Below are positions 10,132 to 20,860 of a stretch of 64,000 bases of DNA, one piece after another; positions within the stretch are counted from its first letter, which is position 1, and each line of letters starts with the position of its first letter. The notes under the pieces were generated by a model. That model was not told where the DNA came from, searched no databases, and saw only the letters and a list, made by a program, of their open reading frames with translations. Made by a program: the position numbers and the translations under genes. Location of the stretch: contig NC_025262.1 of assembly GCF_000740895.1 (NCBI RefSeq), forward strand, positions 124,001 to 188,000, in the 5' to 3' direction. The DNA comes from Theileria orientalis strain Shintoku (Eukaryota > Apicomplexa > Aconoidasida > Piroplasmida > Theileriidae).

Positions 10132-12505
10132 TTAGAACTGGTTGAAGGGGTGGCACAGGATCTTGCTGAACATGTTGTAGTACTTTACTGGCATTATTGA
10201 CTCCAGGATGTTCAGCTGCGAGTCGTAGTACGACTGCACCTGCTGTATGAACTTCAGCTTCGTGTCCAGGAGCGTCTCCGCCACGAAGTGCAGCGTTTCC
10301 AGGTTAAACAGCTCCTCCACTTCGTTCGTCGAGTCCGGGTCCTTCTCCGGCGCGTTAATGTACCTGTGCAGTGCTCTGTGCATCGTCTCGTACTCGCGCA
10401 CTATGTTCACCAGCTTTTCGTCGATCATGTCCAGGTTTTCCATGATCGTCGACACTGTTTCGTTCTGGTTATAGTTTTTAACGAATATCTTTTCTACCGT
10501 CTCCATGCTCACGTCCAACTTATCGCTTCCGCTCAGCACTATGTTATCTACACATTCGTCGTTACCATAGTATCTGTGTGTATCTACTACTAATGACCCA
10601 GTATCTAAGTAGCTAATGATGGCCGCACTTACTGTTCGTCTTCGTGTAGAACTGCATTGCTGACTTCGGGATGATTTTTCCGTTTTTGTAGACCACGTCT
10701 ATGTAGTCGTCGTTGTAGACTCCGCTCAGCTGGTACAGTCTGCTCGACTTGTAGAGCACCTGGTTGCTCTTGCCTCCTCTGCTGCTGATTCTGATCAGAG
10801 ACTCCAGGTCGCTCGACGACCTCGACTCCTGTTCCAGGCAGTCGTAGACTGCTCTTTCGAGGTCTCCGTCCTCCAGGTGCTCCGTCTGGCTAATCAGGCC
10901 CTGCAGCTTCTGGTTGCACAGCTTATTCAGCTCCACGCTCTTTTCGTCGTCGATGTACACCTCCTTGTTCGCCTGTATATCATTTTGTCCCTCATCTTGT
11001 TTTACTATATATCTATCTCTATCTATGTATCTATCTATATCTATATATCTACCTATATCTATATTTCTACCTAAATCCTTTTTTTATGCTTTCCTACCTT
11101 TGTGTATGACGTCGATGGTGTGAACTGGTTGTACAAACTGCCCACCCTCGAGTCCTCCAACTCGTCCATGCTCTCCACTTCCTCCTGCTCGCTCACTAGC
11201 CTTTGCCTGGTGTCTTCTTCGAACAACTCGTTGAACGTGTTTATAAATGTTTTCTTGTTCGACTCGTAATACTTTTCTCCGCTATAGTTCCTACTCATGT
11301 CCTCTATGATTTTTTCATTTTTTTTATTTATTTTTTTAAAATTGACCTCTTCGTCTTCCGATTGTTTTATCAGCTCCTGCTTAATTTCTCCTTTCTTCTC
11401 TAACTCCGATTCAGTGTTACTTACATCTATGTTTGCCAGGTCCGTTGCTGTGTATTTGTCTAAAAAATCGTATGATTTAATCGAGTCTGCGCTTTTTAGT
11501 ATAAACTTGTTTAACAGCTTCGACACTTTTCCGTACGTCCTCTTATTCATTCTTATTAGTGTTAGTATGTCTTCGAATGCTTCGTTATATTTTCTTTTAC
11601 TCACTCTCTCTTCTTCGCTTGGGTTAACATCCTTTTGCCCTTCTTCTGGCCTCCCCTGTTTACTAGACTTATTTTCTTTTGACTGCTTTTCCTTTTCCTT
11701 CTCCTGTGTTACTTGTTTCCCTATTTTCTTCAACTTCATTTCGTCTATCTCCTGGTTCATCACCGTCTCTAGTATGTCGTATATTGACACATTAGGTTCC
11801 TCCTTCTGCTTCAAGCTCGATGCTGACTCTGCTGTTGTTTCTGATGTCGACGTCCCTTCGCTCTTATCTATTTCCGCTTTATAGTGCTTCAGTAGGTTCT
11901 TCAGGTTCGCCGCTTCGTTTCTCATTGACGTCGTGCACAGATCCGGCAATGGGTATGACGAGTTTAATACGTATGTCTTATATTCGAGGTCTGACACTGT
12001 TCTTTCAAATATTGTCTGGTTGCTTTCTTCCAGGAACTTGCACTTTTCTCTCCACTCCGAGCTCCCCTTCTTCAGCGATCCTATTGTCACGTTTAGGTTT
12101 GACGTTCTCGTTGGTGGCTTTGGGAACACCTTCTGCGGCACTTCTTCCAGGCTCTTGAAGTCCTTGATTATTGAGTACCAGAATGCCAGGTCTTCGTTTG
12201 ACATCAGGCTGTTCTTATCTTTGACCACTCTCAGGTACAAATTTGACAGGAAGTACGCTCTATTGTATCCGTAGCGCCTACATGAGAAATGTCTCGTTTT
12301 CTTCGACTCCAATTCCACGTAACGCGACCTCCATTCCTGAATATTGATGTTACCATATTGTGTAAATACGCCGATTATTTCTGATTTAACCCAAATATTA
12401 TTTATTACAATCGATATGTTTACTAATATTTGCTATTTTAGTCTATTTTACCTCCTTATTTGCGTGATAAAATACATTTACTGGAGTCAGTTGTGATTCC
12501 ATCAT
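10132..12505 (-). CDS. Unknown conserved-type protein, 704 aa, four exons
   Basis: I do not recognise this protein. Exons (minus) are 12505-12482, 12432-11098, 10972-10633 and 10547-10132; all junctions close in phase. The start is the small first exon (MMESQLTP), chosen because the frame runs open to an acceptor at 12433 and the only upstream ATG in phase lies there. Residues 10-100 look globular. A Lys/Glu-rich charged middle follows (about 200-330). The C-terminal 140 residues are predicted helical with heptad-like spacing (METVEKIFV, ENLDMIDEKL, VREYETMHRAL), suggesting a coiled coil or helical bundle. There is no signal peptide or membrane span. The third intron (11097-10973) contains a TATC/TATA microsatellite. 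Mixed coiled-coil architecture suggests a scaffold or complex subunit, but that is inference. Confidence 0.75.
11005..11070. repeat. TATC/ATATCT microsatellite in an intron
   Basis: This is an imperfect run of ATCT and ATATCT units. It lies wholly inside the 125-base intron of the unknown 704-aa gene on the minus strand and is likely length-polymorphic. Confidence 0.75.
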
Positions 12506-12759
12506 TTTTATCAATATTGGTCAAAATAACTTTGTATTCCAGTTTACAAAGGTATTTTCATTTTATTAATACAATAACTTATCATATTTGGGTCGAAAGC
12601 CCTTTAAATATTATAATTTTTAATACTCTACTTAATGGAATACCGCGCCACCACAGATGGGTGTTTATGGTCTAAATGTTACACAATTGACATGTAATTG
12701 AGGAGATGAACGTTAAATTACTTTTTTGCCACAAATATTTAAAATACACGGGACTTTCT

Positions 12760-13925
12760 TTAATCTTTGAAGGTCAGGTTAATTGTGCTTCCGATTTCGA
12801 ATCTCAGCGATTCCAGCGTCCTGTTATCTTCCCTCGGGTTAATTTTGAAGCTGTGTACCAGTCCAAGCTGTTTAGAGTCCTCTCCTATAATGTTTTTGTG
12901 TTTATTCGTTTTAACTGGTTTTTATCTATGTTATTTCAGGTGTGTCGGCTTCCGTTGTAACTTTCGCCGGCCACTTACCTTTATTTGTCGTGAAACACCA
13001 GGTGCTCGTATGCTTCCTCGTCGGCGGCGATATGTCTTTAATCAGGTTCACGAGGTCTCTCAGTGTTGAGTCCATCCACACGTACACGTGCAACTCCTCC
13101 GAAGTTACTACTTCGTCTGCGCTGTCTGTGGGCGGTGCCATTACTTTCAACAGAAAGGGCGTGTTGTGCCTTCTGTTCACTTTGCGGTCCCTTTTACTTT
13201 CTCTGTTTGCTCCTCTTGCGTGGCCTACTTGTTTTATTTATTCAACTATTTACAAATTAAAACTTACCGTTTATCTTTTCATTTACTCTCGACCTTCCGT
13301 TCAATCTGGGTTCGTCTGATTTATGTTTTTCATCTTGCCTTTGTGTATCTCTCAGCGATTTCCTTCCCAAATCTCTTCTATTTGCCACTTTTGTGCGTGG
13401 TCTTTCCCTTGCGTTACGGTAATCTCTTCCTACTCTTCTGGCAGGTCCTCTGCGTATCTCCTCTCTTCTTCTCACTCTTCTCGGTCTTGTTGACCTCGAT
13501 GAGGATGAGGATACTGATTCGCTACTGATGCTTGAGCTTCTTGATCTGTACGATCTTGAGTACGAGTGGCTTTTATTGTACTTTCTTCCTCTGCTGTAGC
13601 TTCTGGACCTACTTGTGGATGTGCTGTACTTGTTCTTCCTGAAATTTTTATAGTTTTTGTATCTGTCGTACGAAACGCTTGAGAAGCTCGTGCTTCTGCT
13701 TACGCTGCTACTTCTGCTTGAGCTTCTTTTGCGACCCCTTGACAAGTCTTTATCTCTGTGATTAGTTCTGTAACTGTCTCTACTCAAGGAGTCGAATTTA
13801 CTTTTCGCTTGAGACCTTCTATCTCTGGCTTTACCTCCTTCATCTTCTATGCTCATACTTCTATCTGAGGACACAGTTCGACTCAAGCTCATTGAGCGAC
13901 TCATGCTTTCAGATGAACTCCTCAT
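12760..13925 (-). CDS. SAP18: SAP18 with an N-terminal RS domain
   Basis: SAP18 is a ubiquitin-like-fold protein that joins Acinus and RNPS1 in the ASAP complex on spliced mRNA, and also associates with SIN3 repressor complexes. Exons (minus) are 13925-13268, 13224-12979 and 12884-12760, giving 342 aa. Residues 1 to about 220 are an Arg/Ser-rich domain (many RSRS, SRSRS and RRVRRR stretches). The SAP18 domain starts near residue 235 (RRHNTPFLLKV) and contains the hallmark block LHVYVWMDSTLRDLVNLIK, then NKG, then LGLVHSFK and the final strand FEIGSTINLTF. The usual SAP18 is about 150-170 aa, so the RS part is an extension that would give this protein SR-protein-like nuclear-speckle properties. 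The start is the first ATG in frame (MRSSSES); an upstream in-frame TTG is ignored. Introns are 43 and 94 bases. Confidence 0.9.
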
Positions 13926-14359
13926 TTTATAGAACTGGCTCAACTGAACTCCAAATTACTCTGATAATGACTAAAGGTTCTAATTTAAATCTTTCGATCT
14001 AATTTCCATCAATAGTTAACGAAATACACCAAAATATAATTTTTAGGATCAATCTACATTCAAACTATTTAATTAATCTGCACTGTGACCAATATTCAAT
14101 ATCTTTTATTGGAGAGGTCTAAAGAACAAAACTTCCAATTGAAATTGAACATTTCTCCTGTTTTATTTAGTATAGATGGGGAGCGACGTCGTTTAAATTT
14201 AATGTGTACGTAACATAGTTATTATTTACTTTTGTTGTATTTTAAATTTTTATTGGCATAAAACATGTATAAAAATTACATTATTTTTGTTTCTGTACAT
14301 TAGTTTAAATCTGCAACATGATATCCTTTTTTTATTAATATCACTTTCTTCTTGGAAAT
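13926..14359. other. Divergent promoter spacer, nothing else seen
   Basis: This AT-rich spacer lies between the 5' ends of SAP18 (minus) and PSF2 (plus). There is no open frame beyond shadows and no recognisable RNA gene. Confidence 0.55.
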
Positions 14360-16558
14360 ATGTCGAGCCAAGATAGAAACTTGTCTATGAGTTTTGACTT
14401 TTTTAAAAAACGGAGAAAGACGAGACATTCCAGATCTGGTCACAACGGTAATTTCTATTTATAGGTCACACATTTAACACATTTTTATACTTGTCGTTAA
14501 AAACCAAATTTTAAAGTTCCTAGCTATTATTAACTCATCTATTTTATTTATTTATGTATTATTGCCCAAAATAAATTGATATTTACCTATTCCATTATAC
14601 CTTTCACAGTTCCTGTATTGCACTACTACTTTCATCACATTTATCATGATTTTCTCAGGATATGGTTCATCACCATTATCTCCTGCTTCTTTATCGGAAT
14701 CCTTTTTAAGTGGATCTCAGAATGGTCGCGTAACTTCCTCCGTTACACGAAGGGGCACTTTTAGGGGTCTGCTTAGCGACTCCAGTACTCCCGCATCGCA
14801 ACACTCATCGACGCACAGCTCTACACAGAATGATGAGTTTTCAGACTTTGTTCCGGACCTCCCGGATGTCGATGTAGACCTGTGCAAGCCCTTCAACTAC
14901 ATTTCATGGGTACTTTTACACATTCGCATCCTTTAACAGGCTCGCGACCAAATGGTATTTGGCAACGACAAGATTGTATCGATGACGAACCTCGAGGAGT
15001 TGTTTCAATCACAGTTAAAGGTTCGTTTAAGACCTCACTTGCCAATCGCAGGGTTCATCATATATGTTTAGGAACTGGAGAACACCATTAAGAACAGCTA
15101 CGGCGTTGAGAAGTCCGTTGCTTCTGTAATATACTCTAGGATGAAGGAGTCCTACAGGTGCTACAGCTACCTTTTGGAGAACAGTTCTCAGTACTGCCAC
15201 TTGTCATCGGTTTATTTGAATTCGTATGTGTTCTTGCGTCCTCTAAATCTTACGAATTTCTCGTTTGCCACCGGCGACATCTCGAGCGTTTCTGAGGTCG
15301 ACCGTCTCATAAACAGCGTAAACGTTGATGGCAGCATAATTTCTGGGCCCGTCTTTGTCCACGAGTCCCTCATGAGTCACTTTGAGAAGAAGTGTGAATA
15401 TTTGCCCTCGAAATTGTGAGTTTATATACTCATGGGTACCTAGAAGTCGTTTGACCAGATAAATTATTACATGTACACAATAGGCTGCTATATCATGTTT
15501 GTAATCATCGTTTAGGTGTTCTGGATATGATTTTAAGAATATGTGCATTGAGTTTGATTATTTACCAAACTTGATATCGAGGGTCATTCATGAAAGGGCA
15601 GTGAGGCAGCTTATAATCATTAAGTCAAACGTGGACATATCGCTGATCAATCTGTTGTTGACAGAGGTGCGTTTACCTTAGTTTCCCCCAATTACACCTT
15701 ATTAAACACACTCATGACCATGAACAGGGGTACAACGTGTACAATTTGAAAAGCGGTGAAAAATGCTGGCTTCCCATTTACATTTGCGATAAGCTATCTC
15801 ACGACGGACTCATCAGTGCCGAACTGCCCATTTACTTGACCATGAAGTACTTGAGGCAATTAAGGGAAGAGGAAAGGACCACTGACGCGCTCCAGAAACT
15901 GCCGAATGACTACTTTTTCGAGATTGCACACATATTCACCAAATCGAAGCTATTGTAACTTCACCATCTAGCTAGCTAGCTACTTACTCGGCTAACTAAT
16001 TAGATAATTAATTAATGCCTTTTTAGCAAAAAGATATACATTCCGAACTTGAGTGATCGCATTGAGATATACAACTACATCTCGAAGATAGCAGGTAACT
16101 TGTTCCCACTCTAAACCTTCTTCAGGGATTGTTGAGGACATACGCTACAGTCGCATGAAGAAGATCAGAGCCTGTAGGTTTCATTCCATCTCTTCAGCCC
16201 CTATCATTCTGTTTTTAATTCACTTTTCAGTCCTGGAGAACTTGCCGATATCGGAGAATATAATACAGCTCAACAACTTCCAGTTTTCTGAAACTTATTT
16301 CATGTATTGTTTCTACCTAGCTCCCTTCAGTCCTTAGTTACCTCTATTTTACCCATTTATATACTCAGCCTACTTCTAAATACCTTTATACTCTCTTCTC
16401 TTGGTTAATTTTTCCTTAGAAATCAGTTTTTGTGTGGATACTGTTCCTTTTATGACCGCAACAGGAAGCTGAGTGGCTTATTCTGGGCTCAAACTGACGG
16501 TTTAATTCGTGACTTGGAGAACAATCTTTTGGATTCCATCACCAAGCCCATTTTGTGA
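14360..16558 (+). CDS. PSF2: GINS complex subunit PSF2 with long N-terminal extension
   Basis: PSF2 is one of four GINS subunits in the CMG replicative helicase. Ten exons: 14360-14447, 14659-14909, 14940-15020, 15072-15415, 15516-15666, 15728-15954, 16027-16094, 16126-16173, 16231-16303, 16420-16558, giving 489 aa. The C-terminal 220 residues match PSF2 in order. The B domain (RQLIIIKS, WLPIYI) aligns without gaps from LPIYI through YLRQLREEE to KLPNDYFFEIAHIF. The A-domain helices then follow (DIRYSRMKKIRA, LNNFQFSE). Human PSF2 is 185 aa and begins at the B domain; here about 270 extra residues precede it, first Ser/Arg-rich and disordered, then globular and unrecognised. The extension might be a separate upstream gene: the intron 15416-15515 begins inside a TTG-TGA stop context. 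Because the splice is in phase and the spacer would be only about 120 bases, I favour one gene. Several introns are 30-31 bases. Confidence 0.8.
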
Positions 16559-16665
16559 ATTTAATCGTTTGTAATATAGTTATGTTTCTACTCGTGACTA
16601 TTACATACTTTAACGTGAACTACATTATTTGCCCCAATCAGAGTGTTCGGATGATCAATGCTCCG

Positions 16666-18079
16666 TTACACTAGCAGCACTGAGTTGATGCATCCGTCGT
16701 TCTCTGGGTTATTCGTTACTTGTGCGTACTTGGCCCATATGACCTTGCCCGTCTGAGTCACTAGTCCCAATTCACTGACATTTACTTCTATAATTGTTCC
16801 TACAAGGTTATTATGGTCACCTTCAACTTGTGAAACCAGTGGTTTCTGTTCAGCTGGTCTCTGTTATTCATCTATCTATCTGACCATACAGTTATCTATC
16901 TATCTGACCATACAGTTATCTATCTATCTGACCATACAGTTATCTATCTATCTGACCATACAGTTATCTATCTATCTGACCATACAGTTATCTATCTATC
17001 TGACCATACAGTTATCTATCTATCTGACCATACAGTTATCTCGTTTCTAATGTTTTACCTTTAGTGATAACTCCCAGGCCTGTGTATAAGTTGGATTGCG
17101 GATTCTTTTTCACTGATATGATGTCTAGATAAAACGTTGTTTTAAGCTCAGGGTGTGTGACGTGAGCTTTTTTAAATCTTAACCCAGTTGGTCGAATGTA
17201 TCTATATTATTTTTTAATGATATTAATGATATAATTTGTGTTACTATTAACTACATAGATATGCTTATATTAGTCCTAGTATATCTATGTGTGTGTGCTT
17301 TTATGCTTCTTTACCTTTCGTATTTCGGAGGCTTTCTTGTAAAATCTTCTGGCACAAAGCAGGCCTTGTCCACTACTCTCTTCCACATTTTCTCTGAAAA
17401 CAACTATTATTTACTCTCCTCTTACTCTTTCTCTTTCCTGTTTTCAGTACTCGGAACATTTCATCTTCGTTCATTGCTCTAACCTACGGACGTTTATCAT
17501 TCTTTGTGTTTACCTTAGGGATTGGAACTGCCCATTTTCCCGCCTTTTCCTTCCTCTTTTGCTTTATCATATTACTCAGAATCTAAAAATTTTCTATTAA
17601 CTTCGGTTCCTCCTACCTTAGTTCTGTTCACGTCTCCTCTCTCTAGGAGGTATGCTGGAATGGCTCCATCGGTCTTTTCTACCACTTCCTCCTTAATTTC
17701 CTTCTCCTCATGGTGTTTAACCCTAAAACGATGTTATGTGATTCCAAATATTCGTCGTTATTTATCTTATCTCTTTTCCGTTCAAATTAAAACTTACAAT
17801 TTTTTGAGTTGGACTTTCTCTGCGTATCTCTGCTTCTTATATATTTTCGATTTGATTCCTCGCAGTTTTTGGGCCTTCTTGCTTTCTTTCGATACTGCCC
17901 TGGCTGCCTTCTTCCTCCTAAACATTATTTTTAGTTTATTTCATTGACTCGATTTATTTTTTAATTTTCATATCTTTGTTTTATCTATTTATTTTATTTA
18001 TTTGTTACGTTTTCGTTTCATGGTCGAACCGCCGACCGTGTAGCTTTATATGTCGCTCAATATATTCGTTTTGTGGCAT
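16666..18079 (-). CDS. NSA2: Ribosome biogenesis protein NSA2
   Basis: NSA2 is a nucleolar pre-60S factor needed for 27S rRNA processing and is evolutionarily related to ribosomal protein eS8. Eight exons (minus): 18079-18009, 17917-17798, 17722-17617, 17582-17514, 17483-17426, 17393-17315, 17201-17059, 16799-16666, giving 259 aa, the family's usual length (about 260). Identity is very clear: start [17 protein letters not shown], then [22 protein letters not shown], and the C-terminal [15 protein letters not shown] followed by [13 protein letters not shown]. Introns of 30, 32 and 34 bases are present. The last intron (259 bases) is expanded by a 24-base minisatellite. The gene is convergent with PSF2, with about 105 bases between stops. 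Confidence 0.95.
16871..17040. repeat. 24-base minisatellite, seven identical copies, in last NSA2 intron
   Basis: The unit TCTATCTATCTGACCATACAGTTA (24 bases; core TGACCATACA starts at 16881 and recurs every 24 bases through 17025) appears seven times with no visible difference. Each unit in the sense (minus) direction contains GTATGG followed by GTCAG, that is, a donor-like and an acceptor-like signal. The identity of the copies suggests recent expansion. Confidence 0.9.
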
Positions 18080-18235
18080 TTTTAAATCTCTTTAATATGT
18101 ATTTATAAATTTAAATTCCGAGTGCGTGATCTGTGTGTCATACTAGGGTGTATTATTGAAATGAAATAAGTATGAAGTGAAGTGCAACACTACATGGTGT
18201 ATAAAAAATTTATTTAGATTTAAATATTTTACAGT

Positions 18236-19610
18236 TTACTTATTTAGAGTTTTAAATATATTTGCAAATATTTCTCTTGGTAGTTCTACCAATTGCTTTC
18301 CTTCCCCTTGTGATTCCTCCGTTTGCTTAGTCGTTTTAATCTCCTCTGATTCTCTGAATTGCGCCTTGATTTTAAACTTGCTAAGCAGCTCCTTCGAGTA
18401 TTCATACTTCAAAACTGTCCTTCCTTTAAAATTATTTTTATATTTTTCCGTTTGCAGCTTAGCGCTTTTGGAATCTTCATACTGTAGCGAATCGCCGCCG
18501 AGCGTCGTGTAACTCGCTTCCGATTTTGTGAACTCTGGCATTTTAGTGTATTTTTCCAGCAGGTCTTCCACTGTTTCTTCCCTGATGTTTTCCAGGGGCT
18601 TCACTATGTAGTCGTAGTAGCTTTTGTAGCACTCCTTGATTTCGTTAAGGTCCACGTCTCTATCAAATTCGTGATATTTTTTAAATTCTTCCTTCTTTAC
18701 TCCCAGGTCCATTTCTATTTTTGGGAACACTTCCTTATCTTTATCGTATGAAACCCACTTAAGTCTTGTTCCTCTCTTCCTTGATTTGACTCCTGTCTGT
18801 TTATTGTTGCGATTACTTGTCGATTCTCTTTCTTTTGACGCATCACCATCTGAATCATACTTTGAATCTTCTATTGCGTTCAATTCTGCTTCTATTTCCT
18901 CTTTAATTACGTCTTTGAATCCTATTCCTCTCAGGTCTGAGGGGTCCCTCAGACTTGTAACTTTGTCCTTTGGTGGGAGCTGTGGTCCAATTACTGTCTT
19001 CAGGAACCCTTCATTGTTTAAAATTAGTTTAATTATCCTTCCTATTTCTATTTCTCTCTTCTTCAGGTTCAAATTGTTCAGTACTTTCAGCGATATTATG
19101 TCGGACTATGTGTAAGTTAATAATTGTGTTTGTATACATACTTAGTTACCTATATTGAATTATTTATTTTCCACTTACATCATCTTGATCTGTGAATGTG
19201 CTTACGGTTTGGAAGTTATAACTTGCTCTTTTTGTCCTTGATGATTTAAAATCGGACGGAGTCCAGCCTGAATTAAGTTTAGGTGAGCTTAAATATACCT
19301 TTTAAAGCTGTATAACTATATACTTACCTTCTTCTGTATCTACTGTGTATAATGTCTTAATTTTATTCCTATTTATGTATTCTCTGTTCTGTTTATTCTT
19401 CAATTCTTTCGACTCCAAATACGACCTTGCTCTTTTATTTTTTACATTAATTTCTGAAAGAAAAGAGTGAAAACCCTAATTTTATATTTTTGTTAACTAT
19501 TTATCTACATATTTGGTATAATGACTATCATTTAGCTTCAGTGCAAGCTTACCGAAGTCGTCAACATCATATTTGGTTAACGGGGTTCCCAAAAAGGTCG
19601 ATTCACTCAT
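18236..19610 (-). CDS. Unknown protein, 380 aa, four exons, charged
   Basis: I do not recognise this protein. Exons (minus) are 19610-19553, 19453-19328, 19267-19179 and 19105-18236; all phases close. The start MSESTFLGTPLTKYDVDDF has a good context. The protein is hydrophilic and Lys/Glu-rich, with no membrane span or signal peptide. Two segments look ordered: residues 95-130 (around LNLKKREIEIGRIIKLIL) and 210-300. Several Lys/Arg clusters (KNKRARSY, SRKRGTR) could be nuclear localisation signals, so a nuclear role is plausible but unproven. FAM32A lies upstream in the same orientation and NSA2 downstream. Confidence 0.75.
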
Positions 19611-19922
19611 TTTTAATATCTACCATTCTTATTATGCCTTTCAAATTCAAATGACTGTGTGTTGGCACGAATTTATGAAAAGTTTGCATAAATCTTATAA
19701 GGTATCATCGGGGGTTACCGGGGTTGTTCAAACGTGAGAAATATATAACAAAAATTGCAAATTTAAAAAAATAACAGATTTAGTTTTAAAAATTAATGTT
19801 GAATCCAATGATTCGTGTATTCACCCTGGTCCTACCTTCGGAATGTCGAAATCTACAGTAGTCGTTACACATCAGTATTTTATTAAATATTTATAGTAAC
19901 TAAGCTATTGTTAATGCTATGA
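19611..19922. other. Tandem-gene spacer, nothing seen
   Basis: The spacer lies between the 3' end of FAM32A and the start of the 380-aa unknown gene, both on the minus strand. It is A+T-rich with a short GC patch around 19710. No feature was recognised. Confidence 0.5.
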
Positions 19923-20421
19923 CTAACGTTCTGATAGTTTTGAAAGTTTCGAGTTGAACTTTTCTATTTTTTCTCTGTGCGATTCCTTGAGTGAGTTCTC
20001 AATCCTTTGATAAGTTCTTTTTATTTGTGCTATTTTGAACGTTTTCTCTGAGCTCGTTAGGTTTGGATTATTTTTCACTAAAATAATGTCAATTTATATA
20101 TATTCATTCGTGCTTAAATATGATACTTAATATGACTGTACCCCTATCTATTCTTTCTTTTAGTATATCCGCTTTCGCTTGTCCAGGATTCCTCCCATAC
20201 AATGCTTCGGAATCGTCACTTGATTCTTTTTTATAGTCATTATCTATTGGAATTGTCACATAATCTTTACTTTCTTGTGCCACTGAGGAATCTACAGAAT
20301 TTGTTGGCAATTCCTCTGGTTTAAGGACTTTATTATTTCTTTTTGACTTTGTTATTACTTTCCCTTTAAGTTTTAATCCACCTCCAACAACCCTATCGTA
20401 TGTTTTATCTATTTCTTTCAT
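19923..20421 (-). CDS. FAM32A: FAM32A-like protein (spliceosome exon-ligation factor)
   Basis: FAM32A in animals is a small basic protein that bridges the catalytic core of the spliceosome and promotes exon ligation. Exons (minus) are 20421-20127 and 20077-19923 with a 49-base intron, giving 149 aa. The family pattern is visible. Near the N-terminus is GGGLKLKGK (the LKLKG block). After a low-complexity middle come the C-terminal helix [14 protein letters not shown] and [12 protein letters not shown], equivalent to the RVEDFNRHLDTLTEH block of animals. The human protein is 112 aa, and the extra length is in the middle. The exact donor is uncertain: A|GTATCA was chosen, while G|GTACAG 15 bases upstream also keeps frame. 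The protein ends right after the LSER block, so the terminal DIPKVSW of animals is missing. Confidence 0.75.
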
Positions 20422-20860
20422 TTTTACTATGTTAATAAAATGTAGTTCTTCTGCATGACTGAAACCGTTAAAACTTACACTTATATAACAAATTTATTTT
20501 TAAATATTAAAACGAGCCAATGATTTTTATGAATTCATATAATTTTATGTGGAATCACGCACTAATCTGATCTATTTGGATATAAAATGGAATCGTGTGT
20601 TTGGATTGTGATTCTATTATACACATTGTAACATATTAAAATTTACTACAACTAGTCTTGATTGGAATACAGATTTCATATGTTTATGCTAGTAATAATT
20701 TTTTTTGTTATTTTCAATTTCCCCATGTGTGTATCTTGATTATTTTGTTTATCAACTACATATTTTACTTTGTAATGAAGTTGTCATAGACAACATACTT
20801 GTTAAAATATAATTCATTTTTTGAGAAGACCACACACTCTTATTTCTTGATTATTCTACA
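20422..20860. other. Divergent promoter spacer, nothing else seen
   Basis: A+T-rich spacer between divergent starts (FAM32A minus, 472-aa gene plus). No open frame, tRNA or repeat was recognised. Confidence 0.55.

Noticed and set aside
12985..13045. An alternative frame in SAP18 exon 2 that reads like good coding sequence (DEEAYEHLVFHDK) and suggested a frameshift
   Set aside because: The main frame joins in phase at both splice sites and keeps the NKG and LGLVHSFK blocks; the alternative frame has stops before and after.
15516..15954. Possible PSF1-PSF2 fusion, because one segment resembles the PSF1 B domain
   Set aside because: An ungapped alignment from LPIYI to KLPNDYF fits PSF2 alone, including its own N-terminal B domain; no PSF1 A-domain motif is present upstream.
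16871..17040. CRISPR-like regular repeats
   Set aside because: Units are contiguous with no spacers, in a eukaryotic intron; this is a minisatellite.
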